Source: Paracoccus sp. SMMA_5_TC (lineage in GTDB: Bacteria > Pseudomonadota > Alphaproteobacteria > Rhodobacterales > Rhodobacteraceae). From it: 64,000 nucleotides of DNA. Each line of letters begins with the position of its first letter. Position 1 is the first letter of the stretch. Under the pieces are notes generated by a model. The model saw only the letters and a program-made list of their open reading frames with translations. It did not search any database and was not told where the DNA came from. The DNA is taken from assembly GCF_009696685.2 (NCBI RefSeq), contig NZ_CP102355.1:1468501-1532500 (forward strand), read 5' to 3'. A program made the position numbers and the translations under genes. Shown here in pieces: positions 29,103 through 38,125 of the stretch.

Positions 29103-31171
29103 TTTTCACGGCGATCAGCTACCTGGCAGGTTGGGTTGGCGGCTTCCTTGGCGCTGCGGCCGGCCTGTCTTTCTCGGCCGCTGTCACGTTCGGGACTTAT
29201 TTCGGGACCGCCGTAGCGGCGGCCGCCGCCATCGGCGTTTCCCGCCTGCTGGCGCCGAAGATCAACATCCCCGTTTCGGAAATCCAGGCGGTCATCAACC
29301 AGACGGAAGCGCCGCGTCGGATCTATGTCGGCAAGAACCTCGCGGGCGGCATCAGGGCTTTCTTCCACACGAAGGAAGGCACCCTTTACCAACTGGTTGT
29401 CGTCGGCCATGGCAGGATCAACCGCTTTGTCGAGTTCTGGGTTGATGGAGAACCGGTCACGGTATCTGGCGGCGCAGTCACCAGCACGGACAAGGCTGGG
29501 TTCATGTGGGTTTCCACCCGTGACGGGTCGGGGCAGGGGGGCAATTACACGGCGCTGTCGGATGCGTTTCCGCTGACCTGGGATGCAAATCGTCGGTTGC
29601 AGAATCAGGCCACCTTCCTTGTCCGCATGAAAGCGCCGGCGCCAGAGGATTTTGCGAAGATTTTCCCGAAATCCTACAACACGGCGGTGCAATGGGTGAT
29701 CGAAGGTCAACGCATCCTGGACCCACGCAGCGGAACCACTGACTACACCGACAATGCCGCGCTGGTCATTGCACATTACCTGACCCATGCGGACGGTTAC
29801 CGGCTGGCATCCGGCGAGGTGGATTGGGCGAGTGTCGAAGCCATGGCAGACGTGGCGGATCAGCCGATCCCGCAGAAGGCCGGGGGCACCGCGCCGAACC
29901 TGCGGCTTTGGGGATACTGGACGCTGGACGAAGGTCCGGTCGATGTGCTGGACCGCATGCATGCCAGCAGCGGCATCCGGGCCTATGAGACGCAGGACGG
30001 CAAGATCGGCCTGATCGGTGGGAATTTCGGCACGCCGGCGACCACGCTGACGGCCAAGGACATATCGTCCATCGTCACCAAGGAGGCGATCAACGAGCGC
30101 GAGGGCTATAACGTCCTGATCCCGTTCTTTCTGAGCGAGGATCAATCGTTCACCGTCACCGAACTGGAGCCGTGGCGGGACGAGGATCGGCTGGCCGAGG
30201 AAGGCGAGGTATCGGCCGAGTATCGCATGGAGATGTGCCCGAACCAGTCGCAGGCGCGCAGGCTGGCGAAGAAGCAGATTCACGACGGCAACCGGGCCAA
30301 GGTCGAGATCGTCACCAACCTTGTCGGCCTGAAAGCCCGCTATCCGCGCTTCGCCGGCCAGCGCCATACCATCCTGCTGGACTATCGCCCCGAGGATGGC
30401 AGCGGCCGGCAGATCGTCGGGGAATACGAGGTGCTGAACCACCAGTTTGACCCGATCAATCTGGAATGCCGGATCGAACTGGCGAAGGTGGACCGTGCAT
30501 CCGAGGCATGGGACCCCGAGGAAGAGGGCGAATTGATCGTGGCGCCGCCGACGCCGGAACTCGACCCGCCTCCCGAACTGGACGCGGTGGTGACGCAGCG
30601 CATCATCAACCCCAACCTCGCCGTGGCGCAGGCGGTGATCGAGGTTGCCGCGGTGCCTATCCCGGACAGGGACGATCTGGAAGTGCAGGCCGACTACCGC
30701 ATGGTCGCCCCGGAGGCCAGCTTGCAGTGGCGGAAAATGGTATCGTCTGGGCTGATCGCCACGTCGCCGGCGGTCAATGACGGGGCGACTTATATCGTGC
30801 GCGCGCGCTGGAACGGATCGTTTGAAGGCGTGGACGAATGGGAGGATCTTGGCGATATCACCATTCAGGTGGATGCAACGCCGCCCGGCCAGCCGACCCA
30901 GCTGATCGTCTCGAACGGCTCGGGCTATGTCCACCTGTCGTGGCGCAACCCGACCGGCGCCTTTGCCCGCATCCGGGTCTATCGCAACACTGTCAACAAT
31001 TTCTCGACCGCGACCATGATCGGATCGACGGGTGGCGCCTCGGGGCAGATCAGCGAATACCAGGACGACACGATCAGCCCAGCGACGACCTATCGCTATT
31101 GGGTCGTCGCCGCCAACGTATCCGGCGTCGAGGGCACGCCGGCCGGCCCGGCGACGATCACGACCGGATAA
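29099..31171 (+). CDS. Tail tip (J-like) protein with FN3 domain (690 aa)
   Basis: The N-terminus has a hydrophobic region (FLGAAAGLSFSAAVTFGTYF) typical of phage tip-attachment J homologues. VINQTEAPRRIYVGKNLAGG, then VLDRMHASSGIRAYETQDGK and YRMEMCPNQSQARRLAKKQI are hub-like segments. The last 90 residues are a fibronectin type III domain (PGQPTQLIVSNGSGYVHLSW). Probably the central tail fibre that contacts the host. Confidence 0.88.
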   Translation: MIFTAISYLAGWVGGFLGAAAGLSFSAAVTFGTYFGTAVAAAAAIGVSRLLAPKINIPVSEIQAVINQTEAPRRIYVGKNLAGGIRAFFHTKEGTLYQLVVVGHGRINRFVEFWVDGEPVTVSGGAVTSTDKAGFMWVSTRDGSGQGGNYTALSDAFPLTWDANRRLQNQATFLVRMKAPAPEDFAKIFPKSYNTAVQWVIEGQRILDPRSGTTDYTDNAALVIAHYLTHADGYRLASGEVDWASVEAMADVADQPIPQKAGGTAPNLRLWGYWTLDEGPVDVLDRMHASSGIRAYETQDGKIGLIGGNFGTPATTLTAKDISSIVTKEAINEREGYNVLIPFFLSEDQSFTVTELEPWRDEDRLAEEGEVSAEYRMEMCPNQSQARRLAKKQIHDGNRAKVEIVTNLVGLKARYPRFAGQRHTILLDYRPEDGSGRQIVGEYEVLNHQFDPINLECRIELAKVDRASEAWDPEEEGELIVAPPTPELDPPPELDAVVTQRIINPNLAVAQAVIEVAAVPIPDRDDLEVQADYRMVAPEASLQWRKMVSSGLIATSPAVNDGATYIVRARWNGSFEGVDEWEDLGDITIQVDATPPGQPTQLIVSNGSGYVHLSWRNPTGAFARIRVYRNTVNNFSTATMIGSTGGASGQISEYQDDTISPATTYRYWVVAANVSGVEGTPAGPATITTG

Positions 31172-31193
31172 ACTAGCCTACTACGGAGAGACC

Positions 31194-32627
31194 ATGCCAC
31201 TATCAGATCTAATCAACCTGCTGCTGCGCGACCATGAGGGCTATTCCATGGATGGCCAAGGCGGCGTCGGGGCGCTGCCGGTCGGGGATCGCTCGACCGC
31301 GCGCAAACCCATCGACAAGCGCGACCTGCGGCAGGTGTTGCTGGCAACGGCGGCGGAGTTGGCATCCATCCAGGCCGGGGTTTATCCGGCTGCTGGCGTA
31401 GCCCCGGCGCTGTCGTTCGGCACCGCGACCAATACCAATGGCGCGCTTTATCTGCTGATCGGCGGGCGGCTCTACATTAGCGATGAGAATGGTCCCTTCC
31501 AGAGCGCGGACGGGCGGCGCTGGGCCATGTCGTCGATGGATAGCGTCGGGGGCAGGCCGATCCTTGTATTCGCCACCGGCCAATCCAACATGCTTGGACA
31601 CAGCGTCACCAGCGGCGACCGGCGCACGATCAACGGGCAGGTTTGGGTCTGGGAACAGATCCCCGGCGCTGGGCAGACTGTCGGCTGGAAACTCGCCGGC
31701 CCAGACAGCCCGGATTGGCCGTTCGTTTCGACGGGCAACAACCTGGCGTATCATTTCTGCGACATGTTGCAACGCGCGACAGGGCGGCCTGTCTATCTGG
31801 TCATGCACGCGGCGGGTGGCCAGCCTATCGCGGAGTGGCTACCGGGCGGCGGCGGCGTTGCCGGTGCAACTGGGCATATGTTCTCGACTTGCAACGCTGC
31901 GCTGACGGCCGCCCGGACGGCGACCCTGCCGACCGGCGGCACCCTTGCAAGCTGGGGCGTGTCTCGGGCCGATTACATGCTGTGGCATCAGGGCGAGGCC
32001 GACGCGGACTATCGCGGCACCACCGGGGCGCAGTGGATTCAACGCTTCCGGTCGATGGTCGCGACCATGCGCGATCCTGCGTCTGGCGGGTCCAGCGCCG
32101 ATCCGTTCATCGGCACCCATGCGCCGGTTCTGGTGGGCGAATTGCTGCATGGCGGCACCAGCGACGGACAGCCGACCGATGATCGCAACGCTGAAATCGC
32201 CCGACTCGACCGCGAGGAACCGTTGGTTGCGTCGGTATCGTCGCGCGGGCTGGGCAGCTTGGACAACCTGCATTTCACGGGCGCGGCGTTGCAGGAATTT
32301 GGCTGGCGCTATTTCGCCCGCCTCGGGGTGTTTCCGAAGCGCGTCCCGGATGAAAGCAACGTCGAGGCGGTCAGGATTGCCGGGCGGCTGACGCGGCTGC
32401 GCGGCCTGACCGGCAGTATCGCGGCGGGGACCGATCACACGGTCACGCTGCCGGTGGCGATGGCGAACGCGGGTTATGTCCCGGCGCTCACGCTGCTCAA
32501 CCACGGCGCCAGCACCCCTTACCCGCCGATTCTCGGAACCAGGACCACGACCAGCTTCGTTATCCGCAACACCGGCGGCCAGAACATGACAGTTGCGTGG
32601 TCCATCGTGGACCTTGCCGCGACCTGA
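31194..32627 (+). CDS. Tail fibre/spike with SGNH (sialate esterase-like) domain (477 aa)
   Basis: The ATG at 31194 (MPLSDLINLLLRDHEGYSMD) follows GGAGAG. After a short adaptor the esterase begins: FATGQSNMLGH near residue 128 gives the nucleophile Ser, LWHQGEADADYRG near residue 262 the usual Gly/Glu block and LGSLDNLHFTGAALQEFG near residue 358 the Asp-His pair. This matches the carbohydrate-acetylesterase group of SGNH enzymes. Removal of acetyl groups from host capsule is the likely job. Ends in a beta domain and is followed by a terminator. Confidence 0.85.
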   Translation: MPLSDLINLLLRDHEGYSMDGQGGVGALPVGDRSTARKPIDKRDLRQVLLATAAELASIQAGVYPAAGVAPALSFGTATNTNGALYLLIGGRLYISDENGPFQSADGRRWAMSSMDSVGGRPILVFATGQSNMLGHSVTSGDRRTINGQVWVWEQIPGAGQTVGWKLAGPDSPDWPFVSTGNNLAYHFCDMLQRATGRPVYLVMHAAGGQPIAEWLPGGGGVAGATGHMFSTCNAALTAARTATLPTGGTLASWGVSRADYMLWHQGEADADYRGTTGAQWIQRFRSMVATMRDPASGGSSADPFIGTHAPVLVGELLHGGTSDGQPTDDRNAEIARLDREEPLVASVSSRGLGSLDNLHFTGAALQEFGWRYFARLGVFPKRVPDESNVEAVRIAGRLTRLRGLTGSIAAGTDHTVTLPVAMANAGYVPALTLLNHGASTPYPPILGTRTTTSFVIRNTGGQNMTVAWSIVDLAAT

Positions 32628-32650
32628 CGTAATGACAGCGTGACCCAAGG

Positions 32651-32674
32651 CCCCGCCCCGAGCGGGGCTTTTTC
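32651..32674 (+). terminator. Rho-independent terminator
   Basis: CCCCGC and GCGGGG pair and are followed by CTTTTTC. Located 25 bases after the esterase gene stop and before the next fibre gene, so it can reduce expression of the downstream spike genes. Confidence 0.8.
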
Positions 32675-32688
32675 ATTTCGAGGGACGG

Positions 32689-33123
32689 ATGCCGATTTCA
32701 CAAACTACGATCACGGGTAGCTTCAAGACCGCCGGCGGCGCTGATGCCGCGCTGACTGCGGCGACATTCACGCTGACCGCATCGGATTTCGAGGCCGGGG
32801 AGTGCATCACGGCGGGGACAGTGACGGCGGCGGTAGTGACTGCGACCGGGGATTTTACGGTCAGCCTGTGGCCCAACAGCGTCGGCATGATCGGGACGAG
32901 CCGTTACCGTTTGGCGCTGACATTCTCGGACGGGTCGCGGGTGACATGGCCGACCGAACTTTACGTCAAGGCCAGCACTACCATGCAAACCCTTGAAGAT
33001 ATTGCGTTCGAGACTCGGGCGATGGATGCGGTCAGGCCCGCAGCCTTGGTTATCGTTACGCAGGCTCAATACGACGCGATCAATCCCAAATCGCCGAACA
33101 CGGTCTATCTGGTGCGGGGCTGA
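32689..33123 (+). CDS. Fibre-associated protein paralogous to the 44474-44926 gene (144 aa)
   Basis: MPISQTTITGSFKTAGGADA, then FTLTASDFEAGECITAGTVT and VTWPTELYVKASTTMQTLED. The end VTQAQYDAINPKSPNTVYLV RG is typical of small phage receptor-binding adaptors. The chromosomal protein at 44474-44926 has the same design (TVSGVLMDATLAPIAAGKII; ending DFAEYEALPAAQRRDNDIIL). It is followed directly by the large spike gene. Confidence 0.68.
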   Translation: MPISQTTITGSFKTAGGADAALTAATFTLTASDFEAGECITAGTVTAAVVTATGDFTVSLWPNSVGMIGTSRYRLALTFSDGSRVTWPTELYVKASTTMQTLEDIAFETRAMDAVRPAALVIVTQAQYDAINPKSPNTVYLVRG

Positions 33124-33125
33124 CG

Positions 33126-35405
33126 ATGCGCGACTACATCGCTCGCAACATCGTCGCGGTCCATGTCACCGACGCGGACGGGATTCCGGTGCAGGGCGAC
33201 CTGCGCGATTGGCGGGGCCAATCCCTGCTGCCCGGACCAGTTGCACCGACGATCACGACTCAACCCGCGATCCTGCCAGCGACCCCGAGCGTGGGAGACA
33301 GCATCACCCTGTTCCTGGGGGTCGCTTCTGGAAATCCGGCGCCGACCGCGACTTGGACGCTGACACGTAACGGGGTCAACATCAGCGACCAGGTTGACCA
33401 GTTCATGGCGCTGGAGATCACCGATTCGGGCAGCTACCTGTTTGCGGTAACATGGACTAACTCTGCCGGGTCGGTCGCGGCAACATCGGTTGCGTGGACG
33501 GTCGCGGCACCGGTCCTGCCGCCGACGTTGGCCGACCTGAAGGCCGCCGCTAAAATATATATCGACAAGGACAGTGCAATCACCGGCAGCGCCTCGGCCG
33601 TTACTGCTGTAGTCAACGATGGCACCATGGCGCTGTCGATCCCGTCCACCGGGTCCGGGGCGGATGTGCAGAAATCGGCCGATGGATTTGTTTTTGCAGA
33701 CGGAAAGCGCCTGCAAGTCAACCCGACCATCAGCGCGGCGTCAGGCTGCATCTTGATCGCCGAATTTGTCATGACATCGCTTGACGCATCGGCTGCATCA
33801 GTTTTAGGGGCGCTGTCGAGCAGCAGCATCCTTGGCCTGCGTTATTCCGGCACCACGCCCCCCGGCGCGGTGCAGTATCAGCACAACGCGGGGGGAACTG
33901 TCCGCAATATCCCGTCCGGGACGTCGCTGGCCCTTAATGCCGTGCAATTGCTGGCTGTCGAGTGGGATAACCCCGGCGGCCGCGTTCGCTATTTCATGAA
34001 TGGCGACGTGCTGACCGATACGGTCGCGCCCACGGCAGACGTGACCGCGACAGTGTTGCAGATCGCGTCTAATTTCACTGGAACACTTCGCAAATTCGCC
34101 CTGATCGAGAGGCCCGCCGGCGGGGCTTGGCCGATGACTCTGGAAAGCGCGCTTACCGCCATTGGTGCGGGCGCGGCGTTCGGGCCATTCACACATCTGC
34201 GGGTGCTGCCGGCGCTGATCCAATCGGAGGGGCGTCCCGTCGCTGACAACGCCGCGTCGTCGGCTATGCTGTCGTTGGGCCAGTCGCGGGGTGTATATAT
34301 CCGTGGGTTGCAGATTGTCGGCAAGGGAGCCTCGCCTATCTGGGGCGCGGGACCGGACCAGCTGAACCAGTCTGTGCCCGCTGTCGATTTTGGCTTGGCC
34401 GCAGGGGCCATGTCCGGGCGCGCGTCCACGGTTTACACCGCTCAATATGCGTGGGCGGCGGCGCAGCCTGCGAGCCGGGGGGTCCTGATCGGGGATAACG
34501 GGTTCGGGGGGGTGCTGGCCGAGCAGTATCTGACCTCCTATCCAGGTTACATCGGCGAGAACAACAGATACTGGTTGCAGGAGGCCCGGCGGCTGGCGAT
34601 TGCAGCCGGGTGGACGCCACAGGCCCCGTATCTGCTGCATTTTGTCGGCACCAGCGCCAAAACGCAGACCTATGCCGAAGCGCGCGAGGCGGTTGAACAG
34701 GTATGGGACCAGTTCCGCGGCTGGTGCCAGTCGGATTTCGGTCAGATCCCGCGTCCGGTTGTAGTCCAGACCGGCGCCGACTTGGATACGAGGTCGGAAG
34801 CCTACCACGTCACTGCCGCCCATCACGATGTGACCAAGGCCTATGCCGGGCTGATCGCGACGAGCCAGCGCATCTGGCCAATCGCTGACCAGAACATTCA
34901 CCCCAGCGCCATGGTGCGCGTCCTGATCGGCGAGATCATCGCGCGGGCGATCATCGAGGACGAGGCGGGGCGTAAATGGACTCCCTGGCCGAGCGTAACC
35001 AAATCAGGAGCGACGGTTACGGTCAGCTTCGACCTTCGCCCCGGCGAGACCCTGGCCAACCTGCCCAACTTCTATGCCGATTATGGCGGCGCGGCGACAT
35101 GCCAGCACTATGGATTCGAGGCGTCGGGCGGGATTATGTCGGCTGTCCCCGATCTTGACGGGAACAGTGTCACCATCACGCTGGAAGATCCCGGCGCGGC
35201 GTGGCTGCGCTTCGCCATGCAGCGTCAGGATGTGCGGGCCCATGTCGATGGCGCGGGCCTGACATATTCGGCGCATCGCACGACGCTATTTGCATCGGAG
35301 ACATTCGCCAGCGCCGCCTATCCGGGGCAGGTGTTGCGGCGGGCGCTGCCCAGCTTTTCCGGCAACTTCGTCGGCGATGCCTTTGTTTTTGGCCCCGTGG
35401 CATAG
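33126..35405 (+). CDS. Large spike protein: Ig-like plus SGNH domains (759 aa)
   Basis: Residues 1-35 form an adaptor (IARNIVAVHVTDADGIPVQG). Residues of about 38-125 are Ig-like (PAILPATPSVGDSITLFLGV, ending SGSYLFAVTWTNSAG). About 135-345 is a concanavalin-like middle (DGFVFADGKRLQVNPTISAA; FMNGDVLTDTVAPTADVTAT). From about 355 is an SGNH-type C-terminus: LIQSEGRPVADNA, RGVLIGDNGFGG, NIHPSAMVRVLIGE and FYADYGGAATCQHYGFEA. The chromosomal genes 43417-44472 and 42185-43420 match its front and back halves. Confidence 0.8.
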   Translation: MRDYIARNIVAVHVTDADGIPVQGDLRDWRGQSLLPGPVAPTITTQPAILPATPSVGDSITLFLGVASGNPAPTATWTLTRNGVNISDQVDQFMALEITDSGSYLFAVTWTNSAGSVAATSVAWTVAAPVLPPTLADLKAAAKIYIDKDSAITGSASAVTAVVNDGTMALSIPSTGSGADVQKSADGFVFADGKRLQVNPTISAASGCILIAEFVMTSLDASAASVLGALSSSSILGLRYSGTTPPGAVQYQHNAGGTVRNIPSGTSLALNAVQLLAVEWDNPGGRVRYFMNGDVLTDTVAPTADVTATVLQIASNFTGTLRKFALIERPAGGAWPMTLESALTAIGAGAAFGPFTHLRVLPALIQSEGRPVADNAASSAMLSLGQSRGVYIRGLQIVGKGASPIWGAGPDQLNQSVPAVDFGLAAGAMSGRASTVYTAQYAWAAAQPASRGVLIGDNGFGGVLAEQYLTSYPGYIGENNRYWLQEARRLAIAAGWTPQAPYLLHFVGTSAKTQTYAEAREAVEQVWDQFRGWCQSDFGQIPRPVVVQTGADLDTRSEAYHVTAAHHDVTKAYAGLIATSQRIWPIADQNIHPSAMVRVLIGEIIARAIIEDEAGRKWTPWPSVTKSGATVTVSFDLRPGETLANLPNFYADYGGAATCQHYGFEASGGIMSAVPDLDGNSVTITLEDPGAAWLRFAMQRQDVRAHVDGAGLTYSAHRTTLFASETFASAAYPGQVLRRALPSFSGNFVGDAFVFGPVA

Positions 35406-35414
35406 GAGGAAATT

Positions 35415-35477
35415 GTGCCTGTCAACCCATTTGAAACCTACTCGCCCGGCACCATGAACGATCGGGGGGCGTTATGA
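35415..35477 (+). pseudogene. Truncated spike-base-like ORF (20 aa)
   Basis: GTG start with a strong AGGAGGAAATT. It reads MPVNPFETYSPGTMNDRGAL then stops. NPFxxYSPG is the opening I remember for phage and GTA spike-base proteins of about 120 residues, so this looks like a remnant cut to its first 15 residues. It sits right after the spike gene, the usual position for that partner. May still be translated. Confidence 0.5.
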
Positions 35478-35779
35478 TGCCCCACATCGAAAATCGCATC
35501 ACGCTCGGGAATGTCCTGTCGCTGATGGGGACCATCGCCATGTTCGGCGGCCTGCTGGTCAGCATCGCTGTCTGGTCGGGCCGGCAGGATCAACGCATCG
35601 AGGCGGCGGAGAAAATGGCCGTAGAGACGCGGACCACGCTGTCAGGCCACGAAGGCCGCCTGCGCCAGATCGAACAGTCATCCGCCCGGCAGGATGAGCG
35701 ACTGACGCTCATCTTGGACACCGTGAGGGAAATCAAGGGCAAGCTGGAACGCCTGCCCCATGACAACAGCACCCCCTGA
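35474..35779 (+). CDS. Small membrane protein with coiled coil (101 aa)
   Basis: RITLGNVLSLMGTIAMFGGL then LVSIAVWSGRQ is one transmembrane helix; residues 40-95 are a coiled coil (RIEAAEKMAVETRTTLSGHE; IEQSSARQDERLTLILDTV). Typical of phage lysis-region proteins, possibly a holin or superinfection protein. Followed by a terminator. ATGs at 35474 and 35477 are both possible. Confidence 0.68.
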   Translation: MMPHIENRITLGNVLSLMGTIAMFGGLLVSIAVWSGRQDQRIEAAEKMAVETRTTLSGHEGRLRQIEQSSARQDERLTLILDTVREIKGKLERLPHDNSTP

Positions 35780-35803
35780 ACATCGCATCACCCCTGACAC
35801 ATG

Positions 35804-35830
35804 CCCCGCCACTGGCGGGGTTCTTCATTT
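35804..35830 (+). terminator. Rho-independent terminator
   Basis: CCCCGCC-ACT-GGCGGGG, a tight 7-bp stem with 3-base loop, followed by TTCTTCATTT. It separates the spike/membrane genes from the lysis genes. Confidence 0.75.
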
Positions 35831-35844
35831 AATGAGGCCACACC

Positions 35845-35982
35845 ATGCCCACGAATCTACCCGACATTCTACGCCTTGAACCCGCACAGTTTCTGGACGC
35901 GCTGGGGGGCGACGACCGCATCTATTGGGCGGGCGGCGACAGCATCCTGCTTGCGGGCGTGGACGAATGGTGGCCGGCATGA
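35845..35982 (+). CDS. Small protein before endolysin (45 aa)
   Basis: MPTNLPDILRLEPAQFLDAL GGDDRIYWAGGDSILLAGVD EWWPA. Acidic, ends in Trp-Trp-Pro-Ala. The stop overlaps the endolysin start (ATGA). No family recognised; translational coupling supports it. Confidence 0.55.
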   Translation: MPTNLPDILRLEPAQFLDALGGDDRIYWAGGDSILLAGVDEWWPA

Positions 35983-36686
35983 ACAGCGCGGCGTTTTTCG
36001 GGGCGGTGCGCCCCATGTTCGGCGGGAAACTGACGGAAACGCAGGTGCAGGGGCTGAACATCCTGCTCAAGGCCACCGATGGACTGCCGCTGGCGCACCG
36101 GGCCTATCTGCTGGCGACCGCGCATCACGAGACCGCCAAGACGATGCAGCCGGTGCGCGAGACGCTGGCGACGAGCGACGACCAGGCTATCCGCCGGCTG
36201 GATGCCGCGTGGTCCAAGGGGCAGTTGAAATGGGTTAGCAAGCCCTATTGGCGGCGTGACGTAGACGGCAAGGCGTGGTTCGGGCGGGGCTATGTCCAGA
36301 TCACGCACAAGGATAACTACGCGCGCGCCGGGAAGCTGGTGGGCGTTGACCTCGTGCGCGACCCCTCGGCGGCGCTGAACCCGACCGTGGCGGCGCGGCT
36401 GCTGGTCGATGGCAGCAGGGCGGGGATATTCACCGGCAAGCGCCTTGCCGATTTCCTCGACGGGCCGAAGCCCGATTACGTCGGCGCGCGGCGCGTCATC
36501 AACGGGCTGGATCGGGCGGCCCAGATTGCGGACCTGGCCGAAGGCTATGAGCGCGCGTTGCGGGCGGCAGCGACCGCGCCGCCGCAGCCAAAACCTATTC
36601 AGCCAGCCCCGCCACTGGCCAAGAAGCCCGGCCTGCTGGCGGCAATCCTTGCGGCGCTGGCCGCGATTTTCGGAGCGAAGAAATGA
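35979..36686 (+). CDS. Endolysin, GH19 chitinase/lysozyme-like (235 aa)
   Basis: Glycoside hydrolase family 19-type muralytic enzyme: AHRAYLLATAHHETAKTMQP has the catalytic Glu, followed by GRGYVQITHKDNYARAGKLV and GARRVINGLDRAAQIADLAE as in phage GH19 lysozymes. A Pro-rich linker leads to a C-terminal hydrophobic/amphipathic helix (LAKKPGLLAAILAALAAIFG AKK) that may help it reach or disrupt membranes. No signal peptide at the N-terminus. Starts by ATGA overlap; holin and spanins follow. Confidence 0.88.
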   Translation: MNSAAFFGAVRPMFGGKLTETQVQGLNILLKATDGLPLAHRAYLLATAHHETAKTMQPVRETLATSDDQAIRRLDAAWSKGQLKWVSKPYWRRDVDGKAWFGRGYVQITHKDNYARAGKLVGVDLVRDPSAALNPTVAARLLVDGSRAGIFTGKRLADFLDGPKPDYVGARRVINGLDRAAQIADLAEGYERALRAAATAPPQPKPIQPAPPLAKKPGLLAAILAALAAIFGAKK

Positions 36687-36889
36687 AACTGGTATCGGAT
36701 TGGCGGCAGACGTGGCGCTACTACTCGACGCAGGCGATGGCGCTTGGCGCGGCGGTGCAACTGGCATGGGCCGAACTGCCCGAGGATCTGCGGGCGGCTG
36801 TGCCGGATAACTGGGTCAGCTATGGCACGGCGGCGCTGCTGGCGCTGGGGGTGTTGGGCCGGCTGGTCAAGCAGGCGGATGCGCCGTGA
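36683..36889 (+). CDS. Holin (DUF7940-like) (68 aa)
   Basis: MKLVSDWRQTWRYYSTQAMA, LPEDLRAAVPDNWVSYGTAA and LLALGVLGRLVKQ match the small DUF7940 holin group seen in many phages. Two hydrophobic segments flank the conserved LPxDLRAAxP. Overlaps the endolysin stop (ATGA). Confidence 0.8.
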   Translation: MKLVSDWRQTWRYYSTQAMALGAAVQLAWAELPEDLRAAVPDNWVSYGTAALLALGVLGRLVKQADAP

Positions 36890-37107
36890 CGGCGTGGCTT
36901 ATCGGCGCGCTTGGGGCCGTTGTCGCTGTCGTGGCGGCATGGCTCAAGGGCCGGTCACAGGGCAGGGCGGATGCACAGGCGCGAGAGGATGCGGCCTATC
37001 GAGAGACGCGCAGGAGGATGGACGATGTATCGACTGATGATCTTGACGACGCTTCTGTTGCAGACCGCCTGCGCCAGCACGCCGGTAAGCCAGACCGCGA
37101 TCTGTGA
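36886..37107 (+). CDS. Inner-membrane spanin (Rz-like) (73 aa)
   Basis: MTAWLIGALGAVVAVVAAWL KG is an N-terminal anchor, followed by a periplasmic helix (RSQGRADAQAREDAAYRETR RRMDDVSTDD). This is the i-spanin design, short for the class. The o-spanin gene starts inside it in another frame. Start overlaps the holin stop. Confidence 0.78.
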   Translation: MTAWLIGALGAVVAVVAAWLKGRSQGRADAQAREDAAYRETRRRMDDVSTDDLDDASVADRLRQHAGKPDRDL

Positions 37108-37225
37108 CGGCACCGAGGCGTCCCGCAAGGCGCTGGCAGCGGCGCTGGTCGAGGACGGCGGGGCTAACAGCCAGCGGGCAGGGCTGCGGCTGCTGGACCA
37201 GCTACACGACGGCTGTCACCCCTGA
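37025..37225 (+). CDS. Outer-membrane spanin (Rz1-like lipoprotein) (66 aa)
   Basis: MYRLMILTTLLLQTACASTP has a lipoprotein-like signal with Cys at residue 16; the residue at -3 is Gln rather than Leu, so the lipobox is imperfect. The mature part is short with two Cys (ICDG and DGCHP). It starts inside the i-spanin gene in the +1 frame and continues beyond it, the overlapping Rz/Rz1 arrangement. End of the late operon. Confidence 0.75.
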   Translation: MYRLMILTTLLLQTACASTPVSQTAICDGTEASRKALAAALVEDGGANSQRAGLRLLDQLHDGCHP

Positions 37226-37330
37226 CGCCGGGCGCTGTGCATCTGGATCGGTGCCAGCGCGGCTATCTACCTGCTGGTGGGGTGATGCGCAGGGACCGGC
37301 AGGGCGCGACTGGCTTCTCAAGACCGCGCT

Positions 37331-37666
37331 TTAGGGTCCCTTGCCCGCCATCGTCGGCTTGATCGCGTCAGTGGCGGGGCTGCCGATCATCGGCAGGCTC
37401 TCCGACGCGGCAAGGTCGGTGATGGCTTGCAGGGTGGCAAGAGCCTTCGGCCCAACATCATGGTGGCGCATGATCTGACGCGCCCCCATGTCGGCAACCG
37501 CGCCCAGCGACATTTCGGACCACGACCCGCTGCCGAATGATACCGGCGTCTGGTTGTTGACGCGGGGCAGGCAGAGGCGGCGCAATGCATGCGCGGTGCG
37601 CCCGAACCTGGCGTGAAGCATCCGCCAATCAATGTCCTTCACGGGGATACTGCGCCAGTCGGTCAT
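37331..37666 (-). CDS. Hypothetical phage protein (111 aa)
   Basis: The ATG at 37666 (MTDWRSIPVKDIDWRMLHAR) has GGGAGGC upstream. RFGRTAHALRRLCLPRVNNQ followed by KALATLQAITDLAAS suggests a small helical protein, possibly DNA-binding. Last gene of the leftward accessory operon and convergent with the spanin genes. No family recognised. Confidence 0.6.
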   Translation of the reverse strand: MTDWRSIPVKDIDWRMLHARFGRTAHALRRLCLPRVNNQTPVSFGSGSWSEMSLGAVADMGARQIMRHHDVGPKALATLQAITDLAASESLPMIGSPATDAIKPTMAGKGP

Positions 37667-38124
37667 CGGTGGGCCTCCCACATGCGCGCGTCAAGGATCG
37701 GGTTCAGCGTGCGGCCATACTCGTCATCCGGCCGGCCAGTGAACGCTTCCACCGCAATCACCGCCTCCATGTCCTCGGCAATGTCGCGCCAGTCGGATCC
37801 GCTGACGGAGGCGGGATCGTTGCGCACGGAGACACAGCGAAACAAATCCTCAGCGGATCGGCGCAGAGCAGGAAGGCACACTTCACGGAGGCAGGCTTCC
37901 ATCGCGGAAACAGATTGTGGTCCCCCTTCATGGCGCAGAAAGTCCAGTTCCTCGATATGGTCGCGCATCGCCTCAACGGTCTTGATGTGGTCGCGGATAT
38001 TCTCGGCTTCGTCTTTGCACCAAAGCGATGAATCACCCGCATCCGTCACCATGTCGGCGTAATCCTTCCGCTGTTTTTCCAGCCATTCGAGAAGGTGCTT
38101 GGTTCGGCGTGCAAAATCGTCCAT
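37663..38124 (-). CDS. Hypothetical helical protein (153 aa)
   Basis: MDDFARRTKHLLEWLEKQRK, DAENIRDHIKTVEAMRDHI-type helices and three spaced Cys. Overlaps the next gene by four bases. The N-terminal coiled coil is clear; no catalytic motif seen. Function unknown. Confidence 0.62.
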   Translation of the reverse strand: MDDFARRTKHLLEWLEKQRKDYADMVTDAGDSSLWCKDEAENIRDHIKTVEAMRDHIEELDFLRHEGGPQSVSAMEACLREVCLPALRRSAEDLFRCVSVRNDPASVSGSDWRDIAEDMEAVIAVEAFTGRPDDEYGRTLNPILDARMWEAHR

Positions 38125-38125
38125 G

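Noticed and set aside
37226..37290. In-frame hydrophobic sequence RRALCIWIGASAAIYLLVG after the Rz1 stop
   Set aside because: Protein-like but has no start codon; it would require read-through of TGA or be a relic.
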